NCBI RefSeq assembly: GCF_022965805.1
Contig: NC_133114.1
Coordinates: 3,864,261-3,928,260 of the forward strand
Length of the DNA stretch: 64,000 nucleotides
Direction: 5' to 3'
Source: Primulina eburnea
Taxonomy: Eukaryota > Streptophyta > Magnoliopsida > Lamiales > Gesneriaceae
The notes under the pieces were generated by a model, which made no database searches, was not told the DNA's origin, and saw nothing but the letters and a program-made list of their open reading frames with translations. Positions 35,582-46,575 of the stretch are shown in pieces; within the stretch, counting starts at the first letter, position 1; each line of letters opens with the position of its first letter. The position numbers and the translations under genes were made by a program.

Positions 35582-35811
35582 TGTTATAAATCATAAAAGA
35601 AAGAGAGATGAGTAGAAGAATTCATAAAAGAAAAGAGAGAATGAGTCAATACTCATGTGCAATTTTCATTGAACACAATCACCCTATTTATGGGAAAAGA
35701 TTACAACATACAAATCTTTACAAATATTATCTTGACATATTTATCTTGATTACAATATTTCAAATCTAACTAAATAATTTAATCATCTATAATAAAAATA
35801 TATTTATAACA
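35582..35811 (-). repeat. Element E 3' LTR (left)
   Basis: 230 bp from TGTTATAAATC to ATTTATAACA as read on the plus strand. The adjoining 35812-35821 reads GAGAGGGGAG on the minus strand, a polypurine tract, which defines this as the 3' LTR. Confidence 0.85.
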
Positions 35812-35821
35812 CTCCCCTCTC

Positions 35822-38148
35822 AGATGATTATTTGTATAAACAACTGATTCATCAAATATTCATTTGGTAAGATGGATGCTTTAAAACTTCATCGGGACTC
35901 AATGATGTCTCGTTAAAACTTTGTTAGTAAAACACATTGGGAAAGATCCGAACGAAAAAAAGAATACATCAATAGATACTTTCTTTAGATGTTTTCCCGA
36001 TGATAGATGCGTCTCGTTAAAACATTTTTAGAAAAAACCCAGTGGGACAAAATCCTAGTGAAGGAAAAAGAATATGATATGTCTCGATAATTGTTAATTG
36101 CCTCATTAAAAACCTTATCATGAAAAACCACGTGGGAAATAGACAAAGAAAAAGATTACAACTTTGAGTGCTCCCCCAATTGTAAGCATCACTTAAAATC
36201 ATCAACTCTTCGTATTCTGAATATGTACACTGATTTGCCAAAAGTTGATGCATGTGATCATTTTAATTTATATAATGACATGTTCTATTGAAATAATAGT
36301 TTTGGACATTGAATCTAAATTCATTTGACATCTCAAATCCTAATACATATCACTGTCAAATTAACTAATCCATGACAATTGAAAATATTTCTCATAACCG
36401 ATTTTGGGTTAGAAACTCTGAGTTAAAGTATGCTCATATTTCACATGTCATTTGTCAATCATTTTTATTGATAATCACTACAAATTATATTTCAAGATAA
36501 TAATTATTTGTATTATAGGAAAAACACGTTAATAATTATATCATTTTGATCCCAAATAATTTCACTTCATTTTTTTAAAGGGGTTCTCCATCGTTCAGAC
36601 GAGTTGTATACATTGTTCAACTAGAACATGAATGAAGCTAAAAAGTATAATCGATTTTATACACAAGATCAAATAACATATTTTGAGATTTAAACTTGGA
36701 ACTTCATGTTCACTTTATACTACATTGGGATCGATCTCAAAAATATTCTTTTAGCTTCTATTTCCTCCCCCTCAAAGTATGAAATATCCTTTTACAATAA
36801 TAACAAATAGAAATTGCATTATAAAAATCTCATTGTTCAAATTATTTGATCATAAGATCAAAATAATTTCCAATATATCTACAATCTCTTCAAAAGATTT
36901 ATTCTAATGCATTTGTCACACATAACATATTATCAGTTGGCATCATATATACAATATATATTTCAAATATCCCCAAAATATAATGAATTATCAAAATCAA
37001 TGATTTCAATAGTTCATTAGAGGCAGAATAAATCAACTAAACCAATGTATTTATAATCATAAAATTGATATTCATATTATTTCTTTTAATCAAGCTTGTC
37101 TTGATTATATATTCTGGAAATTTTTCTCAAAACATATTTTCGCAAATATCAAGTTGCGAATCGTGGGCTCACATTATTTATTCATTCAAGATAATATAGG
37201 GATTTCTGCCAACTTGAGCTTATGATAGTGGTATCAAATTTGATAAGCCATAAATAAAATTTCCTGGATATTTGATTAAAAAATCTTCATATTTATCGAT
37301 CCAAGAACTTTTGGCTTCATCATTAACATCTTTGTGCACAATCAATAGTTCTTAATAAAATATTTGTATCGATGATATTTTTGTAGAATATTAGCTCTTC
37401 TAGAACTATTGATTTTTAATATACTATTTATACCAAATCAATATTGGCATTGGATTCTCAAATCCATATACGTCAATGTTGTTTATCACTATTTTATTGT
37501 ATTAAGCATATCATCATTTTCTTTTCATCATCAATCAAATGATCTTTTAGATCCTTAATACATTCATATCAACATACAATGAAAATATAATTTGGGTAGA
37601 CATCATCGGTCTTCACAAACTTTATATCGGGCTTAATGTATATCTCAATATTTTGTGCCAATTTTATAATTCATTTCTCGTTTGAGATAATATGTTCTAC
37701 TTTGATATCAAGTGTGTTCATTGGCACTATCACATTCATCTTATAGAATGGATCATATTAGTTAGAAAACTTTGAATTATTTTCGACCTTTATTTCTCTT
37801 TGAATAAACAAAAGACTATAACTAAGATATTGAAATTGAGAAATTAAACGTATCTTTCAAATTCTTACATGTATCAAGTAGATTTTTTATCTTAAAGTCT
37901 CTCATGAATGTCATTTCATATATGAGATTTTTTTTCCTACATTAGCAAAACATATAAAACAACAATATGTAATACAATATTTTATTATTTACAAGTACTT
38001 TAAAATAAAGATAATTTTAATCAAATAATTTTGAGACTAGTCAAAATTATATCGACACTCAAAATTTAGGAAATAAAGATCTAACAACCTACATGTTCTT
38101 AAATAAAAACAATCCCAAATCAGAAAAATTATCACAAAATTGCATAGG
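35822..38148 (-). other. Element E internal region, non-coding
   Basis: AT-rich, no protein motif recognised. Near 35906, 36009 and 36108 a phrase with CTCGTTAAAAC followed by GGGAAA or GGGACA repeats at about 100-base spacing, so the 3' part of E holds three degenerate tandem units. Confidence 0.5.
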
Positions 38149-38168
38149 CAAAAACTTGTGTGAGACGG
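38149..38168 (-). repeat. M1 repeat, copy g, left piece
   Basis: CAAAAACTTGTGTGAGACGG is the M1 terminus. The rest of this copy resumes at 50620 beyond element C. GACGG (38164-38168) is the target duplication of element C. Confidence 0.85.
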
Positions 38169-39364
38169 TGTTAGAATTAAATTTATTGTGGAAATGCTAA
38201 GGAAAAACCAGTAGATGTTGGATTAGTACAAAAACAGTAGAACCAGTAGATACAAAACCAGTAGAACCAGTAGATGTTGGATTAGTACAAAACTAGTAGA
38301 ACTAGTAGATGTTGTAAACCAGAAGTACTTAAATCATGCTAGAAATCAGTAGCAGCTAAAACCAGTAGCAGTATTTATCAAGTACTGCTTAAATAATTTC
38401 TTAGCTAAAACCAGAATAAGAAGAATATAAAATTCGAAATATACACTAACAAAATCTTGCGTATCTCAAAGTCTCTAAAATATTACCGTTGATCTATTAA
38501 CGTGATACCAGCATTTATTGCTTCATTAAATGCCATTAAATGCTATACAAGAGCATTTAAGACAGTATACCATTTTTGGTATGAACTAAGACTGATTACT
38601 TTTAATGTATTTTGCAGGGTCCATTTTAAGTAATAAAGCTGAATCACCAAAAAGAAAGAGCCGTTCAGTTTTTGAACGTTGAATAGAGCCTATATATACA
38701 GATGAAGGATTTTGTGAAGACAACAACAACGACATACAACAACAACAAAGTGTTGAACAAAAAAAAATCTGAATTCGAGCAATTGTTAGAACTCTCAACT
38801 ATCAAAAGAGCTCAATACAAAAAAAGGGCAGCACACGCTTCATTGCATACTATTGATCACTGAGATCATATTGTGCTAGCTACTTCAGTTATATCTTCTT
38901 AAGCTATTCATTTCATCAATTTATTGATAGAAGAACTTGTAACTGGAAAAGAGTCTTTTCCAGAACTTAAGATTATTCAAGAAGTTAAGTTGTAAAGGTA
39001 AGAGTTTCAATAGGCGAAGGGTAAGTCCTATTTAAGTGGGTGCATACAATTGTTGTGCTGTATTCACCAAAGTCTTTTAGTGATACCTTCTGGAAACAGA
39101 AGAAGGGGAGACGTAGAAGATTAATCTTCGAACTTCCAGAAACAAACCTTGTGTTATCTACTTCTTTTCGGTTTTATTATTTTTCACCCTCTAAACCAAC
39201 AGATCGTTTTCCGCACATTATCTTGTGATCTCCTGGTCTTTATACTTGAACAAGAATTGTTAAAACCTCTAACAGGATTTTAGCACATAAATTCGAAAGA
39301 ATTTATAAGTTGGCCGTTGAGTTTATTCAACCCCCCTCTTCTAAACTCAACCCGATCCTCAACA
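38169..39364 (+). repeat. Element C 5' LTR
   Basis: 1196 bp from TGTTAGAATT to CCTCAACA. Contains a run of short repeats around ACCAGTAGA near 38209-38310. The 3' half is close to the LTR of element B (CAGAAGAAGGGGAGACGTAG and surroundings). Confidence 0.92.
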
Positions 39365-39366
39365 AG

Positions 39367-39379
39367 TGGTATCAGAGCA
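39367..39379 (+). other. Element C primer binding site
   Basis: TGGTATCAGAGCA, initiator Met-tRNA type, two bases after the 5' LTR. Confidence 0.9.
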
Positions 39380-39413
39380 GAGTTATTCTTGTTCTGAAAA
39401 ATATTTAACAATT

Positions 39414-41445
39414 ATGGCTCATTTCAGCAAAGTTTCAATGTTCTCAAAAGAAGATTTCGATGATTGGAAAATCAGAATGCACGCTCATCTTGCGGCTCAA
39501 GATGATGACATGTGGTATGTCATCACTGATGGTCCATTAAAGATCTTAAAGCCAAATCCAGCTATTGCTATCACCGAAGGTGCACCTCAGATGCTTGAAA
39601 AACCAAGATATGAATGGACAAGTGAGGACAAGAAGAAAGCCAATCTTGACAACGTTGCGAAGGACATTTTATACAAGACACTCGACAAAAACACCTTCAG
39701 CAAAATCAAGATGTGCCATACTGCCAAAGAAATCTGGGAAAAATTAATTCAGATCTGTGAAGGAAACGAAGAAACAAAAGAAAACAAACTGTCTGTAGCC
39801 ATGCAGAAGTTTGAGAATATGAAGATGAGGGCTGGAGAAACTATGAATGAATTTGATGAACGATTCAGCAGTCTCATTAATGAACTCTCAGCTCTTGGGA
39901 AAGATTTTGGCAATAGAGAAATTGCATTAAAGATAATGAGAGGCCTACCCAGAGAATGAGACGTCAAAACAATGGCAATGAGAGCTTCCAGGGATCTCAA
40001 CAAGTTAGAGCTACACGACTTGTTCTCTGACTTGAAGGCATATGAGTTTGAACTTGAAGTTCGAAGTGGAGAAGAGCCCTTAGCAAATCCACCAACCAAA
40101 GCTTTCGCAGCTACTGTTAACTCTACTACGACAGTTGCTCCAAGTTCATCTTCTGCTACTGGTATAGAAAACATTTCTGAGAGAAGTGCTGAACAGATAA
40201 GCAATGACGCAATGTCATTATTTGTTAAGAAATTTTCCAGATTCATGAGAAAGAATCATAGAACATTTCAAAGTCCCAACCGCAATTTCAAAAAGGAATC
40301 ATCACCTAGTGATATGGCATGCTTCAACTGTGGAAAAGTTGGACACTTCATTGCAGATTGTCCAAAACCAAATGGGCAGACTCAAATACCTCTCAAAGTG
40401 TCAAACGTAATGATAAAAAGACCAGAAGAGACAAGAAGGCAATGATTGCAGAAGAAAGTAAGTCCAAATGGGCAGACTCAAGTTCTGAATCTTCTGGTTC
40501 TGAAAGCCATTCGAGTGAAAGTGATGAAGATAAGATCAAATGTCTGATGGCAAATACTGACTCAACCTCGACACCTGGAGAGGTATTTGACTTTGATTAT
40601 GATGAATTCACACGCACTGAGTTAGTCAAAGCATTACATGACATGGTAGAAGAGTATTCTAGACTTTCTCAATCATTCGAGGAAGTTAAGATTGAAAATC
40701 AAAATTTAAAAGATCAGAACAGTAAGTTAACTTGCTTGCAAGTAGACAGCTGTATTGATTTACAAATTGAGATGAGTAAATTAAAAACGGAGAATGAAAT
40801 AGCAAAAGCAGACTACCAGAAGAAGATTTCTGAAAACCAGAAGTTATCACTACTGGTAAATGTTTGGAACAAGTCTTCTATTTCACTGGAAAAGATGCAA
40901 GAGTTACAAAAACAATTTGGAGACAGGAGTGGTCTCGGATTTTGTAATAATGAAGGCACGTCTGAAATGAATACTAAGCCAAAACTGGATATGTGCAAAG
41001 GGAAGTATATTCACTTTGTGTAATCCAGTGTGGTACAGAAACCAGAAGTACCTACTGCTTCAGTAGAAAGGAATGTAAATCAGATGAACAAAAAGATGCA
41101 TTATGGTCTGGGTTATGTTGAACCTAAGGAAAAAGTTGACCAGAATTTTAGAATCAGAAGAGGATTCAACTCAAGAAGACAACCTCTTATGAAGGTTAAA
41201 AACTACCAGTACTATAATTCTAGACCTGTTCAGAAGAGATACATGCCAGACAACAGAAACAGAAGGGAAGAACAACACATTAAGATGCACAATGTTAAAA
41301 ACAACAGACCTTCTGTTGCACACACCTCCATGGACACCCGAAGTACAAAAATTGTACAAATGTGGGTTCCAAAGGGACTAATAAGGCTTGGACCCAAATA
41401 GATTGGGTACCAGATACTAAAATTGATGCTTGCAGGAACAGGTGA
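39414..41445 (+). pseudogene. Element C gag, broken
   Basis: Start at MAHFSKVSMFS, 35 bases after the primer site. Copia gag domain (DDWKIRMHAHL), helical part to LPRE where TGA (39957-39959) replaces a Trp codon, zinc knuckle CFNCGKVGHFIADC near 40321, acidic Ser/Asp/Glu tract, coiled-coil-like region and basic C-terminus. Other breaks: frame change near 40385-40405, TAA at 41021-41023, frame change near 41370. The last frame reads KAWTQIDWVPDTK and stops at 41443-41445. The stop at LPRE and the frame change before KAWTQ are shared with element B. Confidence 0.88.
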
Positions 41446-44400
41446 AGAAAACCAAGATCAGTAACTCAACATGATATTTGGACAGTGGATGTTCAAGACA
41501 TATGACTGGACAGAAAAGTCTATTATCAGAAGTGGTAGTTGTGCTGGACCAGAGATAACCTTTGGGGATAACTCAAAAGGTAAAACCGTGGGTAAGGGTA
41601 AGATTATCCATGGTAACATCACTATTAAGGATGTGCTCTTAGTTGAAAATCTTTGTTATAACTTGATCAGTATTAGTCAATTATGTAGATAATGGATTTT
41701 CAGTAGCATTTCAGAAGCACACTTGCACAGTTAAAAATGCTGATGATTCTACTATTATAACCGGAGTAAGAAAAGGCAACACCTATAAAATCTCATGGAA
41801 CATAGATCATATCATTGCTCCTACATGTTTAGTTGCATCCCTAAGTATTAAACACTGGTTGTGGCACAAAAGATTGAATCATCTAAATTTTAAGTCCATC
41901 AACAATCTCAAAAGGCAGAACTTAGTCGATGGATTGCCAGACATAAAATTTATTAAGAATCATGTATGTTTTGCATGTCAACTTGGTAAGCAAGTAAGAT
42001 CTAGCTTCAAAAATAAAGGCAAGCAAATCATCCTCAAGATGTTTAGAATTATTACATATGGACTTATTTGGTCCAATCCCTATCATAAGCTTAGGGGGAA
42101 TGAGATACACTCTTATTGTTGTTGATGATTTCTCTAGATTTACTTGGGTAATTTTTCTCGCTGGAAAAGATCAAACCAGTAGCCTCCTGATCAAACTTCT
42201 GAAAAAGATTCAAAATGAAAAATCAGTTTCTGTCATTAGAATCAGAAGTGATCGAGGTACTGAATTTACTAACAAGAGTCTTGAGATATATCTAGATGAA
42301 CAGGGCATTCATCATGAATATTCAGCTGCCAGGACGCCTCAACAAAATGGAATAGCTGAAAGGAGAAATAGAACACTTAAAGAAGCTGCTAGAACAATGC
42401 TAGCAGATGCAGACATCTCTCAGCGCTTCTGGGCAGAAGCTATTAGTACAGCTTGCTACACACAAAACAGAACGATGATCAACAAGAGAAACAATAAGAC
42501 TCCTTATGAAATATGGAAAGGAAGTAAACCAAACGTATCTTACTTTCATGTTTTCGGCTGTAGATGCTTTGTGCACATTAATGGTAAAAATCATTTAACT
42601 GCTTTTGATTCAAAATCTGACACTGGCTTATTTCTTGGATATTCAGCAGTTAGTAAGGCTTTTAGAATTTTCAATAATAAAACTCTTAATGTTGAAAAAT
42701 CTATTCATGTTGTCTTTGATGAAGACAGTAGTGTTCTCGAGATTACTAACATATCTAATTTAAGTAAAATATTAGACAGGGTTCATCTGGAATTCGACAG
42801 TGAAGAAGATGCAGAAGCAAGTGTCAAGGATATTCAAAATCCAGATCCAGACATTCACATTCCAGAACAAGCAGCTGATATTCCAGAACAAGCAGCTGAT
42901 ACTCCAGAACCAGCAGCTGATATTCCAGAACCAGCAGTCGATACTCCAAAACAATCTACCGCCTCATATGAAGACAATCTAAATCCTTTTTTTTGGAGAA
43001 AATCTCATCCTCCATCTTTGGTAATTGGAAATCCAGCAGCTCCACTAAGGACTAGAAGACAAATGATGAATGAATACATGCATGCTGCTTTTATTTCTCA
43101 AGATGAACCAAAGAAGATTGAAGAAGCTCTTCTGGATCCCATTTGGATAGAAGCTATGCAAGAAGAGCTGAATCAATTCGAGAGAAATAAAGCTTGGTTT
43201 CTAGTACCCAGACCTTCTCACCAAGCTGTCATTGGAACTCAGTGGGTATTCAGAAATAAACTAAATGAGGAAGGAACAGTTGTAAGAAACAAAGCAAGAC
43301 TGGTTGCACAAGGATTCAGACAAGAAGAAGGAATAGATTATGATGAAACCTTTGCACCAGTAGCTAGGCTCGAAGCTATCAGAATATTCTTAGCCTTTGC
43401 TGCTTCAAAAACTTCAAAGTATATCAAATGGATGTAAAGAGTGCGTTCCTTAATGGTCTACTACAAGAGGAAGTCTATGTCGAACAGCCTCCAGGTTTCT
43501 CTAATCATTTGTTACCAAATCATGTCTTTAAATTATATAAAGCATTATATGGTCTGAAACAAGCACCTAGGGCTTGGTACGACACACTTTCACAATTTCT
43601 CATTAATCATGATTTCACCGTTGGCACTGTAGATAAGACTTTGTTTACCTTATCCAAAAACAAACACATATTGTTAGTTCAAATTTATGTTGATGATATC
43701 ATATTTGGGTCAACTAACCCCAAATTATGTGCAAGGTTTGCTAAGTTAATGCAGTGTCAGTTCGAGATGAGCATGATGAGAGAATTAACATTTTTCTTAG
43801 GACTTCAAATCAAGCAACTTGATACTGGAATCTTCATAAACCAAATTAAGTATAAAAAGGAACTACTGAAAAAGTTTGGGATGGAAACATGTTCTGCTAC
43901 TTCCACTCCTATGAGTTCATCTACTAAACTTGATAAAGATGAAGGGGGAATTTCAGTAGAGGTAACTCAGTATCGTGGCTTGATTGGTTCATTGTTATAC
44001 CTTACTGCCAGTAGACCAGATATCATGTTTGCTGTTTGCATTTGTGCTAGATTTCAATCAGACCCTAAACAATCACATTACATTGCTGCTAAAAAAATTT
44101 TAAAATATCTTAAGGGTACTCAAAATGTAGGCCTCTGGTATCCCAAGGACTCGTCGTTTAATCTTATTGGATACTCAGATGCTGATTATGCAGGATGTAA
44201 ACTGGATAGGAAAATCACAAGTGGTTTTTGTCAATTTCTTGGTGATAGGTTAATCTCATGGTTTAGCAAAAAGCAGACTTCCATAGCCACGTCTACTGCA
44301 GAAGCTGAATATCTTGCTGCTGGAAGCTGTTGTTCTCAAATACTTTGGATACAGCAACAAGTCAAAGACTATGGAGTTCAAGCCTCTGAATCACCTATAT

Positions 44401-44630
44401 TTTGTGACAATACCAGTGCAATTGCTATATCACATAATCCAGTACTCCATTCCAGAACTAAGCACATTGATATCAGACATCATTTTATCAGAGATCATGT
44501 GCAAAAGAAGAACATTCGTTTGGAATACATCCCTACTGATCAGCAAGCAGCAGACATTTTTACAAAACATCTGCCTGAGAATAAGTTTTCTTACTTTCGA
44601 AATACACTTGGATTGATAGATTTAACTTGA
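41427..44630 (+). pseudogene. Element C pol, several frameshifts
   Basis: Protease [11 protein letters not shown] at 41478, with TGA (41472-41474) in place of the preceding Trp. His/Cys block (HKRLNHLNF, CFACQLGK) at about 41868-41995. Integrase 42058 onward with catalytic Asp in VVDDFSRF, Asp in RSDRGTEF and Glu in GIAERRNRT. Reverse transcriptase [18 protein letters not shown], then a frame change near 43390; the 43428-44630 frame has [21 protein letters not shown] and an intact YVDD. RNase H SDADYAG, STAEAEYLAAGSCC, ending LIDLT. At least four frame changes before RT. The RT/RNase H part is the best preserved. Confidence 0.9.
42859..42954 (+). repeat. 21-bp tandem repeat in element C pol linker
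   Basis: About 4.5 units coding for DIPEQAA-type heptads between integrase and reverse transcriptase. Element B has only a trace (IPIVEPE) there, so the expansion is specific to this copy or its subfamily. Confidence 0.85.
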
Positions 44631-44747
44631 TTATTTATCATCATCTGATATTATGACTTAACGTTTCCTCTGTGATTATTTAGATTCATTTTGTAGAAAA
44701 TAAAAGACAATAAAAGGAAAAATCAGCAGACAAATTACAAAACTTCA

Positions 44748-45155
44748 TTAACGATAAAGGCGGGAGCGTACAATCATTACTTCATCCTTAACATTCTCTC
44801 TCCAGAAGGCCAACCAAGTAGTTAGCTCTCCGGTGGAGGTACGCAAAAACTCCTCTGAAAAAGCAATCTTTTTCAAAGTCCTATGCTCCTTTAAGAGCAT
44901 AAGGAGGTAAACACCATTATCAGAAAAGACATCTGCACTGTCAGCACTATGGAGACGTCGATAATACTTCTCCATTACTACCAGCTGCTTGGTAGTAGCG
45001 CACAACCCACTTTCAAAGTCGGGCTGAAGCTCCTGGATCTTAGTCCAGGTGGAAAGACCCTTTTCCAGCACTTTATCTTCAATCACTTGTTTTCGTGCAG
45101 TGGTCACCTCTTTCATGAACTCCTCGGCCAGATCAGAACTATTTTCTTTTGACAT
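44748..45155 (-). CDS. Element C antisense ORF 1, unknown function
   Basis: 135 codons on the minus strand from MSKENSSDLAEEF to SRLYR. An in-frame ATG further upstream (45284) lies beyond the TATA box and is not preferred. The composition is that of a soluble, mainly helical, charged protein; no signal peptide, membrane segment or motif I recognise. It lies 118 bases after the pol stop, convergent with pol. AEEF-x7-ARKQV-x-ED is shared with the antisense ORF of element B, and MKEVTT resembles the start of the second antisense ORF (MKEEVTT). A TATA box is 36-43 bases upstream. Chance cannot be excluded for one copy, but the conserved placement argues for a real gene. Confidence 0.55.
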   Translation of the reverse strand: MSKENSSDLAEEFMKEVTTARKQVIEDKVLEKGLSTWTKIQELQPDFESGLCATTKQLVVMEKYYRRLHSADSADVFSDNGVYLLMLLKEHRTLKKIAFSEEFLRTSTGELTTWLAFWRENVKDEVMIVRSRLYR

Positions 45156-45190
45156 TCTTTTCGTGATTATTTGGCATAACCTTTTGTTCT

Positions 45191-45198
45191 TATTTATA
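45191..45198 (-). promoter_or_regulatory. TATA box of antisense ORF 1
   Basis: TATAAATA on the minus strand, in the context CTATAAATAAG. The distance to the ATG at 45155 gives a short leader. Confidence 0.5.
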
Positions 45199-45710
45199 GA
45201 TGTCAAAAAGCACCAAAAATCGAGATAATCATAACTGTGGTAAAGGATACTGAAAAGTCCTATGTCCGGATATTGACAGTTCATTTATCAAAATTATCAT
45301 TAATTTAGAAAGAACATTTTTCTGAAATTTCTCTCAGAAGCAGAAGATAATTTGTCTCATTAACAAAACATGGCTTTTCTTATCTTCCAGTAAAAGCTAT
45401 CATAAGACGACCTCTCTTCTTCTGAATTTAATCCATTATTCATCAATTATTTATCTTATTTAGCTAACAGTAAGTTATTTGCAGAAAAGCAGAAAGGAAT
45501 ATCAAGTACTTAAACTGAAATTTTATTAGAAACCATTCCAGTACATTAAACGATGCAGAAGTAAAAAGCAGTAGATCCATAAATGCTCTTTAATCAGAAA
45601 CTTTACATTAAACTTTTGCATTCAGTAATATCAGCAGATCGTAGTATCTTCAGCAGGAAAAAGATAGTCTTCTTCGAAAAATATTCAAGCAAGCTTGGGT
45701 CTTGTCAGCA

Positions 45711-46001
45711 CTAATGTATTGGAAAAAGGCTTACAGGAGTACCACTGGAGATATCAGTATTATCGATCAACCAGCACTCTCTTATTGCATTAGCATGCTT
45801 CTGGAAAGGATCGATGCTACATATCAATCTCAATGAAAGCAAACAATCTTTTTTATTGTTAATATTACAACTCCAGAAGTATGATCCAAGGATCATCATG
45901 TGCAGAACGAATTCTTCCAACATCTTCTTAGAAATCACAGCAAGCTGTCTTCTGAACATTCTTGCTACTGCTTCTGGATCAGTTGTTACCTCTTCTTTCA
46001 T
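45711..46001 (-). CDS. Element C antisense ORF 2, unknown function
   Basis: 96 codons, MKEEVTTDPEAVARMFRRQL, then ISKKMLEEF, ending SLFPIH. The N-terminus resembles antisense ORF 1 (MKE-VTT, then a basic RRQ / ARKQ segment), which suggests an ancient duplication; the C-terminal half does not match and may be out of frame or spliced. A TATA box lies 42-49 bases upstream. The DNA at its 3' end (AAGCTTGGGTCTTGTCAGCA) matches element B near 29645. Confidence 0.5.
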   Translation of the reverse strand: MKEEVTTDPEAVARMFRRQLAVISKKMLEEFVLHMMILGSYFWSCNINNKKDCLLSLRLICSIDPFQKHANAIRECWLIDNTDISSGTPVSLFPIH

Positions 46002-46042
46002 TTGATTTTTTTGTTTACTTAACCGTGTTTAACCCTTGCAGG

Positions 46043-46050
46043 TATTTATA
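46043..46050 (-). promoter_or_regulatory. TATA box of antisense ORF 2
   Basis: TATAAATA on the minus strand within CTATAAATACCTGCAAGG, the counterpart of CTATATAAGTGCCTGCATG in element B. Confidence 0.5.
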
Positions 46051-46575
46051 GTAATATTCAAAGGAGATAAGGATCCTTGCAACTGTTCAAATTCAACGGT
46101 TTAAATTGAAAGATTGCCAAGAGTCATTTAGTATTTAAAATCCATTACTTTTGCATTAATTGAGGGGGAACATCTTTATGGCATTTATATTAGAAACTGA
46201 TTTGCCTTTTCGATAAAACAGTATACCTACTAGAAGTTGCTGAAGTGCTGCATTTGTTTCAGCACCTTATCCACTTCCAGTAAATGTTATCATAAAATGC
46301 CAAATCAGCTTCTGTTTTTCATTTATTTAGCAACTGCCTCGGACAGCCCGCCAATTTTTTTAAAAATATTTTGAAATGAGTAGAGTAACTGACATTTTTG
46401 TCTCTCTCTTCTAACATATTGACACGTATCCCTATGTTCATTGACGGCTGTATATTTTGATTTAACCAGTTCATTTTCTTTTACTACGCTTTACGAACTC
46501 AGATTATTTCCTCGTCTCTACTGCTCTCTCTCGCATCTACTGCTAACATACTCTTACTCTCTTTGAAATTTAGAA
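46051..46575. promoter_or_regulatory. Spacer between divergent antisense and extra ORFs of element C
   Basis: About 520 bases, similar to 29845-30346 of element B: GAGGGGGAAC, GGACAGCCCGC, ACATATTGACACGT and a CT-rich stretch before the extra ORF are in the same order. GACACGTATC at 46431-46440 is a one-base variant of the G-box palindrome of B. No clear TATA box on the plus strand; TGTATATTTT near 46449 is a weak candidate. Confidence 0.45.

Noticed and set aside
36017..36253. 78-codon minus-strand frame in element E
   Set aside because: Falls on the degenerate 100-base repeats; no retrotransposon motif.
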